DNA of 64,000 nucleotides from Dryas octopetala (Eukaryota > Streptophyta > Magnoliopsida > Rosales > Rosaceae), in contig OY992835.1 in NCBI GenBank assembly GCA_963921425.1, positions 23,374,001-23,438,000 of the forward strand. The letters run 5' to 3'. Positions 46,210-59,642 of the stretch are shown in pieces (within the stretch, counting starts at the first letter, position 1; each line of letters begins with the position of its first letter). Both the position numbers and the translations under genes were made by a program. A model generated the notes under the pieces. That model had not been told where the DNA came from. It searched no databases and worked only from the letters and a program-made list of their open reading frames with translations.

Positions 46210-46440
46210 CAACACCAAAACCACAATCACCAGCGCAATCAAAGTCGTCTCAATTACCACCACCGTGTTTGTCACCGAGCCGCTGAACGAAACCCAACGC
46301 CAACTCCAGCATCTGCACCAAATCTGTCTCTCTTTCTCTCTCTCTCTCTTAGCTCCGTGAATTGAATAGCTTAGTGCAGAGCTACAAAGCTACGGAGCTA
46401 TGGAACTATGGAGCTCTCTCTGTCTTTCTTTGGGATTTGA
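46210..46440 (-). other. Possible first exon of a minus-strand transcript
   Basis: Read on the minus strand, this GC-richer block has a GA repeat and an open frame with a hydrophobic run (TLIALVIVVLVLVW). The frame could join in phase to the macro-domain exons through a donor near 46170, but it lacks an ATG after an upstream TAG. It may be a leader of a noncoding RNA or a remnant. Confidence 0.25.
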
Positions 46441-48835
46441 TAGCAAGGTTGGTGAACAAGATTGAGAAATGATACGACTCAATTTAAAAGAGTTCGCAAT
46501 TTCGTCAAAACCATTTTAACAAACTTCAACTTTCATCAGACATGGGCCAAAGGATAAATCTGTCAATAATAAGGCCCAAAAGAACAGGCTGTTAGTTTGT
46601 GACCTATTATGAAAATTAACTCTATTAATTAGTAGCCCAACCTAAAAATTATATGGTCTTACTGGTTTTCTAAAAAATTATTGGGATTAGGTATTTAACC
46701 CAAATTTTTTATATAAATATATCGTCCAATAATATCTTTATACGTTGAATTAATTATATAACTTGACGTATATTAACTATATCTTATAATTTTTTATAGG
46801 ATAAGTGGACCTGGCATTGAGCCTGGCCCAATTCTGTTACTACCCTAGAGAATAGTAGACATCGATCCTTTCCTGGTTCCCATTCGGCTCTTAAACACAC
46901 CCACTTACCCCTAACTTGATTGCTTAAACTGGCGGCGGGAAAATACACGCAAAAATAAAAAAATGCTAAGCATATTTACAAAATTCTTAAATAAAAAAGC
47001 TCAAAAAGTGGCCTGAAAAATAAAGTGCACCAACGCACGCTTGTACAAAGCGCGTGGTATCCGAATATCCCGTCTACTTTTTCCGTTCAATCTACGAGCA
47101 AAGACGTACACTTGCTAGAGCGTACGTCTTCCTACTATATCAACCGTCGATCAACCCTATATCTTCATCCAACGGCTATAAGAGAAGAGCATACCAACTA
47201 CTGAGAAGTATATTAATGTTTCTAATTCCCTGCTTTGGCTTCGGGCATCCGAAGCTGAGGTCCGGTTCCGAGCCGTGGGCGGCGTTTTCCTTTGAGACTC
47301 TGGAGTTGGTTGAAAAACATATTTTTGGGCAGTGTTTGTTTGGATCGCTTTATCTTCGGCTTTTGGTCCGAAAAATGAATTTCGGTTTCTCACTCTTCTT
47401 CTTCTTCTTCTAGTCTTTCTCTGCACAGGAACAAAATAGTTTTAGAGAGAGAGAGCTCAGAGCCAGAGACATAGTTTTAAACAGAGAGCCATTTGCGTCG
47501 TCGTTTTGGAGCTTGAAGAACTGTAAATTGAGCTAGAGGAGAAAGATGCCGCCGTGCTTTTTGAGCTCTTGAAGAACCCTAATTCTCTTGGCTTAGATCA
47601 CACTGTGAGCTCCCAACTCCTCCTTTTGCTCGCTCGGCCTTCTTTGCTTTAGCTTCCTTGTGCTTTAAGAACTATGAATGAGCTATTAGAGTTGAAAATT
47701 TTGAGGTTTTCTGTTCTTAATTACAGCCAAATTAGCTTAGAAATGCTCAATTATGGTGATTTTTTTGGTTTTTAAGGAGAATTGAGGTTCCAGTGCTTGT
47801 TAGGTAGACATATGGCTGGTTTTTTTAGGGTTTTGAGGTGTAGAGTTTGAGCCTTGCTTTTGCTTTAATTTGTCTGTAATGGCTTAAAAATAGTCTTTAA
47901 GTGCTTTCTGTTCAGTCTTTGATTTGTTTTCTTAAAACCCCAGAGCTCACATTTATTAGCTTAAGCTTTTGGTAAATTTGCATTTTTGGTTCTGGTTGCT
48001 ACCTTTCCCATTTTGTGATATTAGCTCTCCAAGTCTCATGAGATTCATGAATTTCGGTGCTTAAGTGCAAAATTCGGCAAAAATATTTGCTCGTGTAGCT
48101 CCTTTCAACACCATAATATAGAAAATTTTGAATCTTGAAGCTGCCATCCAAGTCCCTACTTCGATTTCTTGTCTTTATTTTTCCCCCTACCTTTATAAGT
48201 ACTTGAATTATACACATGCAACTAGTCGTTTGACGCTTGCATGGAATTTGTAACTTTGTCAATGTGCATTACAGTTGGCAGACCATTGCAGTGGTTCTCC
48301 ATGAATGAGGAAAAATTATTGTGTATAACTGTAATTAGGCCACGTGGTGTAACCAATCCATGTGTTATTATATGGGTGGATAACAGGTTTATACTTGTAG
48401 GGTATAGTATTAATAACATTCATCCATAATAACCACGTGATCATGTTGCGGATATACAGAATAATTACTCATAAATGAGACCCACTTGAGTTTGACATCT
48501 AATGTTACTGTATGGTTGTGGTTTCCATGGTTAAATTACTAGCTTTACTCATTCACGGTTCTTTTGTGGAAATTGTCTGCCAGTACTTCTAGTCTCATTT
48601 GTCCACTGAAACTTTTTTTTTTTCATGCAGGTTAATTTTAAGGGATGCTGCTATGGAAATTTCGTGCCATTTTGGAGTATTATATTTGTTTTGAATTTGC
48701 TTATTAAGCGTGCAAAAAATGCCCTTAAGCAGATTTGTAGCGATGATACAGTCTGATACATAATGTTCTCATTTATGATCACAACTATTTTCCACAAAAG
48801 CAACTAGCTTGGAACATTTGGTGCCTGGAAATTTA
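46441..48835 (+). other. Promoter and leader of the large Gln-rich gene
   Basis: No supported protein gene. A purine tract (GAGAGAGAGA, about 47440) and the block to 47604 look like a noncoding first exon ending at CACT|GTGAGC. A matching acceptor (TTTCATGCAG) ends at 48630. The resulting second leader exon holds small uORFs from ATGs at 48645 and 48653. A perfect 9-bp dyad AAGACGTAC/GTACGTCTT lies at 47101-47130. Confidence 0.4.
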
Positions 48836-51800
48836 ATGCCTGGTAACGAAATTGAAGGCAGGATCCACAAATTATATGAGCCAGAGAACTATTCCCGTCA
48901 ATCTCAAGTTGCGGATGGTAATTGGCCGGCGCTTATTTACAATCAGTGGCATGAAAAACAAAGAGAGATTGGTGAACCTCTAAGTTTCAATCTGAAGAAT
49001 AATGTGCAACAATTAGGTATAAGTTGTTTCCCTTTTCATGGTTTTCTTGATTGCTTTATAAGTTCTCTGTCTTGATTGTCATGACTGCATTGGAGTTCAC
49101 ATTTTGTCTCGCCAATAGCGGATAAGTCTTGGAATACAAGAATATTTTTTTCTCCCCAGACAATTGATTCATGGTATTGTGAAAAACCCAGTTCATGTTT
49201 TTGAATTCCCTAATGTATCTGTTGTGGTATTCGCAGATTCATTTAGAGGACATGGAAATGAATCTTTGACTGTGTCATTTGATCAACGGTATAGACAATT
49301 GACTCAGAGACCTGGGTTGTCTAATATTCAACCCGGAAACCAACATCTGCAGACGAATGGCTATATGCTTGGACGACAGGATTTCCAGGCGAGGCAGAAT
49401 CAACTTGAGTTTTTGGGTGAGAGCACAGTTTTTTTTCCACATAATTTTACATCAAGAGGCTTATCTATCCTTAAATCAGAGCAAGAAAATGCATCAGGTG
49501 ATAGTCCTACCCTGACAACCAATTCAGAAAGGTCTGAAATTACTGAAGCTTCCACTGAGCTTAACTTTGTTGGAAGGCAGCAAGAACTTGCGAGGGGCCA
49601 ACAACAAGGCATTCAACAACTTCACTCGATGCAGCAGTCTGGGTACAATGACATGCAGTTGTTGCAGCAGCACATGATGTTCAAGCAACTGCAAGAACTT
49701 CAAAGGCAGCAGCAACTACAACAGCTTGGTGATGCAAGGCAACAAAATTCAGCAAATCAGTTCTCTGCAAACACTAAGCAGGCTTCTGGGGTTCAGGTTT
49801 CACCTCTCATCAATGGAACACCTGTTAATGATACACCACAAATGTTAATGAACTGGGTGCAGCGTGGTGGATCTCCTGCTGGACAAAATGCATCTGATAG
49901 AGTTTATTTTTCACAAGAGCAAGGTCAGACTTTGCATTCAATGGGTCTGGCTCCTCAGCAGTTCGATGCATCTTTATATGGTACTCCTGTTGCTAGTGGA
50001 AGAGGGACTATGAATCAGTATTCCCATCTCCAGGCGATGTCTCATGATTCTGAAAATTTGTTGACCAAGGCTAGCAATCAAGCACAGAAGCCTGCTATGC
50101 AGTCAGCCTTCCGTAACCCCTATGAAGGTGATCATTATACTACTGCTTCTCCAGACCAGGTTTGCTTGCCACAAGGGGATTCCATATCCAGACAAGGTTT
50201 TCAGGGGAAAAATGTGTTTGGACAAGTTAATGTTCAGGGTATAAATTCTGGATCTCCATTCGGGAACCTACATCAAGGGGATACCTTGCAAACAAATACA
50301 TCACTGCAGGAACTCAATGGAAAGCAAGATCGAGTTGGCTGGCCTGGAATCTTTCAGCAAAAAACAATGCAGCATGGCCCTTCACAGGGTTTGGTTCCCC
50401 TAGATCCAATGGAAGAGAAGATTTTGTTTAATACAGATGATAACATTTGGGATGCTTCTTTGGTAAAAGGCAGTGATATTGGTGCTAGAGGCTTTGGAAA
50501 TGCTTTTGACCATACAGGATATTCAAATGCATTTCCTTCTCTCCAAAGTGGAAGCTGGAGCGCACTTATGCAGTCTGCTGTGGCAGAAGCTTCTAGTAGT
50601 GATACGGGGCTACAGGAGGAGTGGAGTGGATTGACTTTTCAAAATACTGAATTGTCAACTGGTAATCAGCCTTCAAGCATCTTGGACAGTCAGAAGCAAC
50701 AAGGAAGTTGGGCTGATAACAACCTGCAGAGAGCCTCTTCCTTAAGTTCAAAACCTTTTCCCATGCTTAATGATTCCAGTGTTAATTCTAGCTTCCCTGG
50801 CTTTCAACAGCCAGGTATCCAATTCACAACAGAGCATACAGAAGGTCTCCACCAGGATGAATCTCATGAATCCATTCAGAAGTCTCCCAACAACACTAGT
50901 GAGTGGTTGGATCTTAACCCTCAACAGAAGCTATCTGTGGAGAGAAGTCAACAGGTTCAACCATCTGTGCATTTGGACAACACATGGGCCAGTCAAATAA
51001 ATGATCACTCAGAATGTGATTCTCATCAGCAGAGAATAGACTCCTATGGTATTGTTAGCCAACCAGGCAGTAAACCAGAAGGTAGGAATGCCCATTTTCG
51101 ATCCGCTAGTGGAAATGCTTCTATTTTCGGATCCCATAACATTGTGGGTGATTCTTGGACAGGTGATACTAATGAAGCCATGCACAAAAGGAACTCTGAT
51201 GGTTGTCTGTGGAAGAAGGATGGTGATTGCAGGGTAACTTCATTTTCTAGATCAACTGGACAATTGGAGCACATACAATCTGGTTCTGAGGATACTCTGA
51301 GGAGCAGAGAAAATTCACATATATTTAACTTTCCTCCTGTGCCAAATTCACACATAAATAAGGTCCATCAGGAAACCAGCCAGCAAGTCCAAGATAATAA
51401 TAAGCTTGATTATATGAAACGCATTATGTCTAGCAACAAAGAGGATAACGAGGGCATGGGAGAAAAACAGCGCCAAATGAGTAATAGCTCTCATGATATT
51501 CGAAACTCTTATGGGAGGGAAGGTGAAACATATGAGCAGCAGCAAAATTGCTACCAAAGAGACAACTCTTATGATCGTAAGGCATTTGATATGTCTGCTA
51601 CCGTCTACAGATCAGTTGGTCCTAGTGGCATGCATGCCACTGCCCAAACAAGGTAGTTTTTTTAAGAGATAATGAAGGATTGGGAGTTCTTGATTCATGC
51701 CTAATAATTGTTTTGCATACTAATGAGTATAATTTCTCTGCAGCCATCATTATTCTTTACTATTCTTTGTATTTTTTAGCATATTTTACTATTTTTTGTG

Positions 51801-54800
51801 TTCCAAACTATTCTTATCATACACTACTGTTCTCTTCTATTTTGTATGTTCTCGTGGAATCTTTGGATGGCTTAACCAAAACAGTCAAAATATCCTTGAG
51901 CTTCTTAACAAGGTTGACCAATCGAAGGAGAATAACTCTATAGCACAGTTTGGCCCTACTGGATTTAATCCATTATCTGAGGTGACTGAGGCAAAAACTC
52001 TTGCAGCATCTATTGCTCAAATGTACAATCAGTCTTCTGCTTCTCAAGGTTTTGCTTTGAAGTTGTCCCCTCCATCTCAACGACAGTCCAATTCAAACAC
52101 TCTCTTCTCCTCTCAGGGTTTGCTACAACCAGCAAGTAATCCAAATATAAGGCAAATGGATTCTGATTCTGGAGAGAAAAATCAGACCTGGTTAGCTACT
52201 CCGTCGCCATCTCAATCTTTGCCCCAATCACATGAATCATCACCGAGAGCCCGTTGGGATGATAAATTTAGTATTGGGGGGCAATCAAGCATCCCCCCAT
52301 CTTATATGCATGGAAGCTCTATTGCAGAAATTACATCCAGTCCTACATTTCCAAGGAATCAGCTTCAAACGCAACCTTTCTTTAATGTACCTGTAGCAGG
52401 TCTGTCTACACAGGCAACATTACCTGGAACTGCTACCAGACATCCACCTTCAAACCTTTCTCTTTCTCAAGATTCTTCTCAACAGATTTTTATCAACCCC
52501 GGTGGTCAACAATTCCCTGTTCTGGAAGCTGTGCCAGTATCTCAGTCTCCTTTTATGTCAGGCATGCATACACAGGGTGGAGTTTCAGTTAGGCCACACA
52601 GTTTATGGACAAATAAAACAAGTCAGCAACAGCTTACTGGCATGGAACCTCAAAAGGTTCCCTTGATAGTTCCTTCGAATGATAGTATGGAAACTACTTC
52701 ATTGACTTCAAAGGAGAATCTAAATACTCAAGAAGGGGGATATAAGTCATCTGGAATGCTTGATGCTTCACAGACGGGGGTAAGGAATGTCTCTGATCCA
52801 AGTGCTTTGGCCTCTGGTTCACTGTTGGCTCAATCGCACCTGCAGGATCTTGATAGAATACATAATGGTGACAACAATGACCTGGCTCCCTCTGCAAGAA
52901 ATCTTGAATTTTATGGCCATGCTTTAAGACCATCACATGGTGTTCATCGAAATTACACACCAATGCACCAAGTGCAGCCAATGAAAAATTTAGAGACTGA
53001 TCCAAGTAGGAGGGATCTGGATGTACAACAGGTAAATGCTATGGCTGGACAGCAGTCAATGTATGATCATAATAAGGATGATGGACTGGATTCTGCATCA
53101 CATCTAAAGTCATTACCACATGGAAATATCAAAATACCAAGTTTCTTGACAGATGCAAGAGTAGATCTGAGTGTAAAAACTTCTTCTCAATCTGCTCTCC
53201 AAGCTCAAGGGACGGTTGCATTTGGTGAAAGTGATTCTCAGAATCAATCTACTGGCAGTAATGTGATGTCTAATCATGCAGAAACTTCTCGGGCTAATCT
53301 ACACATGGCAGCCAACTTGTTTAAGCAGTACGGGACTTTCAGAAATGGACAGATGCCACCAATGTATGATGCGAGGTTTGCAAGGATTGTTTCAGGGAAC
53401 TTCTCACTTGTGAAGCCTTCTCAGAGTCTAAACATACATTCTTCTGTGGAACAAATAGATGCTGCTGATGCTAGTCAAAGAAGCAGAGTCTGGCCAAGTA
53501 CAGCTGCCAATTTGGTGGCTAGTGAACCGTTTATAGCTCCTTATGTGTTGCCTTCAGATGCCAGCAACCAAAGCATGGCTATTGTGAGACCAAAGAAACG
53601 TAAAACTGCAACATCTGAGCTTCGACCATGGCACAAAGTGACACAAGGTTCCAAAAGGGTTCAAGATATCAGGTATTTGCTATTATAGTCCGTTTCTTTG
53701 CTAATATACTCAATTTTGTCATGTAGAAGATGGGTAACTCCTGATTAGATATTCTTATTTTTCTTCTCGGACCCTAATATTTTTTGCTCGCTGAAGACAA
53801 AATCTTCTCTTATTTTAGCCTCATTCCTTCTTTAATTTACTTCATTTTTCTGGTTCTCATATGAATGAATGTATATATGTTTGTTAACTTCCGAGTGCAT
53901 ATGTTTGTGCAGTATGGCTGAACAAGACTGGGCACTGGCATCCAATCGGCTGGTTGAGAAAGTGAGCTTCTAGTTAAATGGATCAGATGATATAATGCAA
54001 TTCATTCTACTTTGCCCTAGATATTTGGATCCAAGTGGTTATAATATCTTTCATTTTTAATGGCAGATTGAAGATGAGTTTGAAATGACTGAAGATGGAC
54101 AGCCGATTGTTCGATCTAAGAGAAGGCTTATCTTTACAACACAGTTTCTGCAGCATTTGCTTGGTCCTGCACCACCATCCATTTTCTCAGCAGATGCTGC
54201 TCTGTACTATGATAGCGTGACTTATTTTGTTGCTAAATTATCACTAGGGGATGCATGCAGCCTGACCTGCGGCAGAAGAAACAATACTCGTATGCCACTG
54301 AACAACAGCAACATGTAAGTGTCGCTCTTCGTGGTTCGTTGAGGGAGTGAGAAAAAAAGACTTGTAATCTGATTTAAATTTTACAAAAAAGAAAGACTAC
54401 ATACTTGAAATGGTATAGCTTGAGCTTTGGGCCTTCTAAGAAATAATATCTTTGTAGGATTCTGGAAAAGCTCAAAGTTCCTCAGAGTACTGATGACCAG
54501 TACCTTTCAAAAGTTGTGGAAGACTTCACCAATAGGTCAAAGAAGCTGGAAAATGACTTACTGAGGTATGACATTAAGTTTTCCATTCTTGAAATCTTTG
54601 ACAGTTCTGGTAACTACACTGTGTCATATAGTCTTTAAGGGGGTTGAATGGCAGAAAAATGTTTCTTGAAACCAACTCTAAGCAGCTGGTCTAAGGCTCA
54701 GTTGAGTATGCTTTCCCTTATCAACCGAATCTGCAACTCTGGTAAAAGTTTACAGGGGACTCATAAATTCTGGTATAATCACATTATATTGTTTATACGA

Positions 54801-55270
54801 GAAGTCTGCTACTTACTCTATTGCCAGAGGGAGATGTTTTTATTACAAATAAATAAATTTGTGCTTTTGGTATCAGGACTACATGGGTCCCTTAGAAATC
54901 CCCAAAATAGAATACTTTCAGAATTCTGCCTTGAGAATTTTTTCAGAATAAATACCTTTATTACATAGCTATGCAGTCAGCCATATAGTTCTTTAATATC
55001 ATAACATTCTTTTAAGAAATATCCATTTGATGATGCAGGTTAGACAGGGCGGCATCAATTTTAGACGTGAGACTGGAATGCCAGGAGTTGGAAAGATTTT
55101 CTGTCATCAACCGGTTTGCCAAGTTCCATGTCCCACGAGCAGATATGTCTGGAACCTCTTCGTCATCTGGCCTAGTCACAACTCCAATGAAAGCATGTCC
55201 CCAACGATATGTCACTGGACAGCCACTGCCGAGGAATCTGCCGGAGGGGGTACAGTGTCTTTCACTGTGA
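48836..55270 (+). CDS. Large Gln/Ser-rich plant protein, dentin sialophosphoprotein-like family
   Basis: Seven coding exons (48836-49016, 49237-51652, 51885-53672, 53913-53961, 54067-54314, 54458-54565, 55039-55270) join in frame to 1673 residues. The N terminus (MPGNEIEGRIHKLYEP, GNWPAL) and the Gln-rich block near 200-250 (QLQELQRQQQLQQLG) are shared with a plant family annotated as dentin sialophosphoprotein-like, which I recall as including At5g07980. The middle is low-complexity Ser/Asn/Gln/Gly. The C-terminal 200 residues are ordered and conserved-looking: RPKKRKTATSELRPWHKVTQGS, a basic nuclear-type patch, then AEQDWALASNRLVEK, RRLIFTTQFLQHLL and a helical DRAASILDVRLECQELERF. No catalytic motif is seen. 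A nuclear role is inference only. Length is typical of the family. Confidence 0.85.
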
Positions 55271-57115
55271 TTATCAATTGATTGATCACCTCCCCAACTG
55301 AATGCTCTTCTCTTTGCATCTATATTTGCATTCCATATCCCGCACATGCACCTGTCTTTTTACTGACATATGCTGGAATTGAAGAAAGAAGATTGAAAGA
55401 TGGAATGCGGGATGTCAACCCTAAGTAACTAAGGCTGCTCGTTCATTTTTGAACCAACACCTATTGTTGTCATTTTTGAGAAAGTACATATTGTTTTTTC
55501 TCTTTTGTATATTTTCATGGAAGTTCCAAGGAGAATAGGACCAATAGGTAGTACCTGAAGTAGCAGGAGGATCATTGGTATGAATGTATCTCCAGTTCCC
55601 TAAGCTGTTGCATAAATTAGTTTAATTTAGCATACCTAATTTATACAGGAATATCTGGCAGCTACTGCACTGTAGTTTTTCCTCTTCTCTTTTGGTCCCC
55701 TCTACTTTTTGTCCTTTTACAGGTATTTTCTGCATAGAGCTGTGCTGGGTGAACAGGAAAGTTGGGATCTTGAAGAGCAAGCAATTAGTTAGGCAAATGG
55801 AATAATATTCTGAAAGGTATAGTTATAGTTGGTTGGTTGTAATTTTATAATCCGACAGATGCTTACTCTGGAGACTCCACCACAAACATGGGAGTTTTAT
55901 TAAAAGTTTCTGTCTGACTTTGCCTGCCATTAATGATTTCTTTTCGTTAGTCACGTGTACATGTATGTTGATACCTTAACTGACTCGGATTCTATTGGGG
56001 AGCACAAGATCTCTATGAAAAGGTTGTCGAAGCTTCATTGGCAACTTTAAAACCACTTGTTTTTTGTTTTCTTTCTTTGAAAAGTACAAGGTTTCAGACA
56101 TTGATTCTGTGTCCCTCCAATGTCATAAAGGGCTGTGGCAAGCACAAGATGGAGTAAAAGACAAGGAAAGGCTTTATTATAGAGGACAAACAAAAGGTGT
56201 GAATTGAAGGGATTCTAGTACGTACTTCATGGGATTGTTCCATTCTTTTAATTAAAATTGACTGAAAGCAGCACTGACATGTCAGAGTTCAGACAGTTTG
56301 TGATCCTCCTGTTATTAATAAATAATATCTAACTTGGTGTCCACAATATACTGTCTGCATCATCAGCATCTGATCCATTCCTGATTGGAAAGTGATGTGG
56401 GAGAGAGAGAGCTGAGAAAATCCTTTCCCAAGCAGTAGTAGAAGTTTCCAAAGACGAGAAACAAAACATCAAAGCCTTTTTTTTTTTTCTTCATAAAAGT
56501 GATGATAATACCTGTGGGGTTGGTTGGCTGGTTCTATATAAGAGGAAGCTCTTATACAGATGACTGCTGACAACATTGACCAGGTGTTTTTCATCTCCAC
56601 GTCTTGGGACTTTTTGCCTCGTGCAGCAATGTGGGACCCGAAGCACCCTGGTCTGGTCCTGTTTGGTTAGCCCATGGATGCTCATGTCATGTCTGCAGCT
56701 GGACTTAGATTTGGGAATGTTTTAATTCCTCTGTGGTGTACTGTTCTTGTGGTCCTCACCTATATTTTTGTTCCTACATAAAAGGGGATTTTTCGGTCAA
56801 ATAAAAAAAAAATTAAGTCACTTTTTTTTCTTTCAAAAAGTGGTCCTTCCTTGCCGACTTGTGAAAGTGAATTTTCCTCTATAAATATAAGTCACATAGA
56901 AGGGTTCGGATTCTTTGTTTTATGAAAAAACAAAAAGGATTAGGATTACTGTAGTTAAAAAGAAGAAACCCTAGGAGAAATAGGAGTAGTTCCACAAGTC
57001 ACAGGCCACGATATAAAAACCTAATCAATCCCTTTAGAAAACAATACCCCTAAAATCTCAAATAAGACTGCAAGAAGAAAAACTAGTCCTCTCTCTCTCT
57101 CTTTCTCCCTCACTA
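55271..57115 (+). other. 3' region of the Gln-rich gene and TFIIB promoter
   Basis: The 3' UTR probably extends to about 55900. No gene in 55900-57000. A TATA-like ATATAAAA at about 57011 and a CT tract at about 57090-57110 precede the next start codon. Confidence 0.45.
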
Positions 57116-58393
57116 ATGGAAGACGTGTATTGTTCAGATTGCAAGAAAAGCACCAAAATCGTCTTCGACCACCAGACCGGTGACACAATCTGCTACGAAT
57201 GTGGTTTGGTTCTCGAATCCTACTCCATTGACAACACTCACGAGTGGCGAGTCTTTGCTGACACAGAGTCTAATACCAAAGATCCAAAACGTGTTGGGGA
57301 TCCCATCAATCCTTTACTGAGCAATGGTTGTATTGAGACCGTTATATCCAAGAAGGCCAATAAGGATGATGGTCCTGGACTTGAATCTAATTTTGGTCGG
57401 TTCTCTAATCTTGTGCCCCAAGATAGGTCTCTCATCCAAGCGTTCGTATCCATTGGTGTAATGGCTGATAGATTACTCCTTGTTCCAAACATAGTGAATC
57501 ATGCTAAAGAGTTGTACAAGAAGGCGGATGATCAAAAATTTTGTAGGGGAAGAAATTCCGAGGCTATAATGGCTGCTTGCCTCTTTCTTGCTTGTCAAGC
57601 AAAGGGTTTTCCAAGAACCCTAAAGGAAATTTCTACTATTGTCAATGGAACCAGCAAAAAAGAAATTAACAGAATCATTAAACTGTTGAAGAGCGTACTA
57701 GAGGTTGATACCAAGGTTTTACACGCCGGGGACCTTTCGCGGCGGTGTTGCTCCACGCTTGGTATGAATAATCAAGCTATGAAGGCTGTGCTGGAGACCC
57801 TGAATAAACTGGAAGAGCAAGACATTGATGTAAGGAGAAGCCCCAACTCTCTTTTGGCAGGGGTTATGTACATGATTGTGCAGCTTTCAAGTGATGATCA
57901 CAAGTTAACTCTTCAAGGTCTGAAGACTCTGAACTAATCTCCAATTTTAATTCTTATTAATCAGTCATATATGCATGTCATGTATATATGCATGTTTTGT
58001 AGAAATTACTCCACCATATATCTTCAATTGATGAATTTCTTTGTTGATCTGTCTCAGTTTGACTTGAATGATTTCTTTAATCTTGTTAATTAAGAACAAT
58101 ATATATTACTTAATTAGTGGATGAATTAAAGTTGGTTAACTAGTTCAAATTTAGTATTGGGGGTCTTGTTTTCTTTAATTTGGTAATCCCAATTATTTAA
58201 GCATGCATTCAATGTTGCTTAATTATGCATTCATTTGATCACATCAATGTGGATTGCAGATGTATCGAAGGCAGCTGATGTTGCGGTTGGGACAACTAAA
58301 AAGACATACAAGGATCTTTATCCCTATGCTTCAAGAATAATACCCAACTGGTATGCCAAGTTGGAGGACCTCAACAAACTTTGCATCCCTTGA
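57116..58393 (+). CDS. Transcription initiation factor IIB-like protein (divergent paralogue)
   Basis: Two exons (57116-57917, 58260-58393) join in frame to 311 residues, the usual TFIIB length. The N-terminal zinc ribbon is intact (C6-x2-C9-x16-C26-x2-C29; CSDCKK...CYECG). It is followed by the B-reader/linker EWRVFADT, cyclin repeat 1 (about 100-185, with GRNSEAIMAACLFLACQ and KEI...KKEINR) and cyclin repeat 2 (about 200-300, HAGDLSRRCCSTLGM, RRSPNSLLAGVMYMI, TYKDLYPYASRIIPNWYA). TFIIB bridges TBP and RNA polymerase II at promoters. Many positions that are near-invariant in plant TFIIB differ, and the segment between the repeats is about eight residues short. It may be a TFIIB2-like or specialised paralogue. 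The single intron is another difference I would expect from the main gene. The start codon follows a CT-rich leader. Confidence 0.88.
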
Positions 58394-59244
58394 AGCTGTG
58401 GAGGTGCAAAAGATTGAATTGAAGCCTGTGGCAGTGGCAAATAAACAATTCCCAATTGATCTGGGTTCTGGGTTTTCTTAGGATTTGGATTTTCCTTGTT
58501 AATTGTGGGATTATGATTTGACTTGTCAAATTTTAGAATCCAACTTTTGATCATTGAAAATTCTATAGTACGAATTCGGATGCTATACAAACATTTATTA
58601 AATCCTTGGATCAACGGATTCAGGTTTTAACATTACCATATAAATTTGTAAATCATTATTGAATCTATTGTTTGAATGACATATGAATCCCTACTATATA
58701 CAAACTCTTTGATCCGTTGGTATGTGAAAGTGTAATATTTGTCTGCTTAGATTGTTCGGAAACAGGATCGTATATACTTCAAAAGCTTTATTAGAAAGAA
58801 TTAATTGGACTTTTACCATTGATGGGATTTGTAATCAGATTTACGGTCATATTTTTAAGAATAATACTATATTTATCACATTCTTATACCATATTTTTAT
58901 ACTATCTTACGTGTTATTATTTTACTGGACAAATTTTTCTTTTTCTTTTTGGATTTTTGTTTTTATTTTTTAGTGTCCAATGCATGAATGCCATATAAGT
59001 TGCCACATAAGGTGGTATGAAATTATGGTATAAAAATGTGGGATGTCTAGCACTACTGAATTTTTAAATGCAAATTAGATGGCTACGATCGGCCTGTGTC
59101 TTCCAGACAGTTTCTGCTGGGCCCAGGCCCAATTCACGAAAAGACCAACACGCAAGAGTCAAGACTGTTGGATGACCACAGTGTCGTTGTGGCCCATACG
59201 GCCCACACTTCCTAACGTGAGCTTCACATGTAAAAAAGGTCAGT
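58394..59244. other. Spacer between TFIIB-like and UGT genes
   Basis: No supported gene. T-rich to about 58980, then a more GC-balanced stretch (59090-59220) without an ORF. Confidence 0.4.
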
Positions 59245-59642
59245 GCTAATCAGATCACCCTAAATTGCTAAGTTGACCACCCTATTTCAAAATTTCAACT
59301 TTACCCTTGAAACAAAAAATTTCAATTTTGTTTGTCGGGTCATTCGACAGTTATCTACCGAAATTTATGGTTATTCGACAGTTATCTGCTGAACATTAGT
59401 GAATTATTCGGTAGATAACCACCGAATGAAAAATGAAAAAAGCATTCGACAGTTATCTGCCGAAATATTTGTATTTATTCGACACTTATCTACCGAACAT
59501 TGGTGGATGTTTCGGTAGATTACCATCGAATGGATCTGGGTGATTTCACCATGTTTTTGCAATAAAGGGTAAAATAGAAAAAAAAAATTTGAAAAAATTT
59601 ATTAGGGTGGTCAACACAGCAACTAAGAGTGGTTTGCATAGC
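59245..59642. mobile_element. TIR element with six copies of a 21-bp motif
   Basis: The outer ends GCTAATCAGATCACC and the complement of GCTATGCAAACCACT pair, followed by the strongly paired GTTGACCACCCTA and TTTACCCTT. Inside, the motif ATTCGACAGTTATCTACCGAA or close variants occurs at 59342, 59373, 59443 and 59477 on the plus strand, and at 59407 and 59511 on the minus strand. About 400 bp, noncoding. No clear target duplication. Confidence 0.65.

Noticed and set aside
47054..47413. 119-codon ORF before the Gln-rich gene
   Set aside because: It begins at a non-ATG codon, shows no family resemblance and lies in what looks like promoter and leader sequence.
55012..55347. Minus-strand and alternative plus-strand ORFs over the last exon of the Gln-rich gene
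   Set aside because: They are shadows of the exon whose frame continues from exon 6 and ends at 55270.
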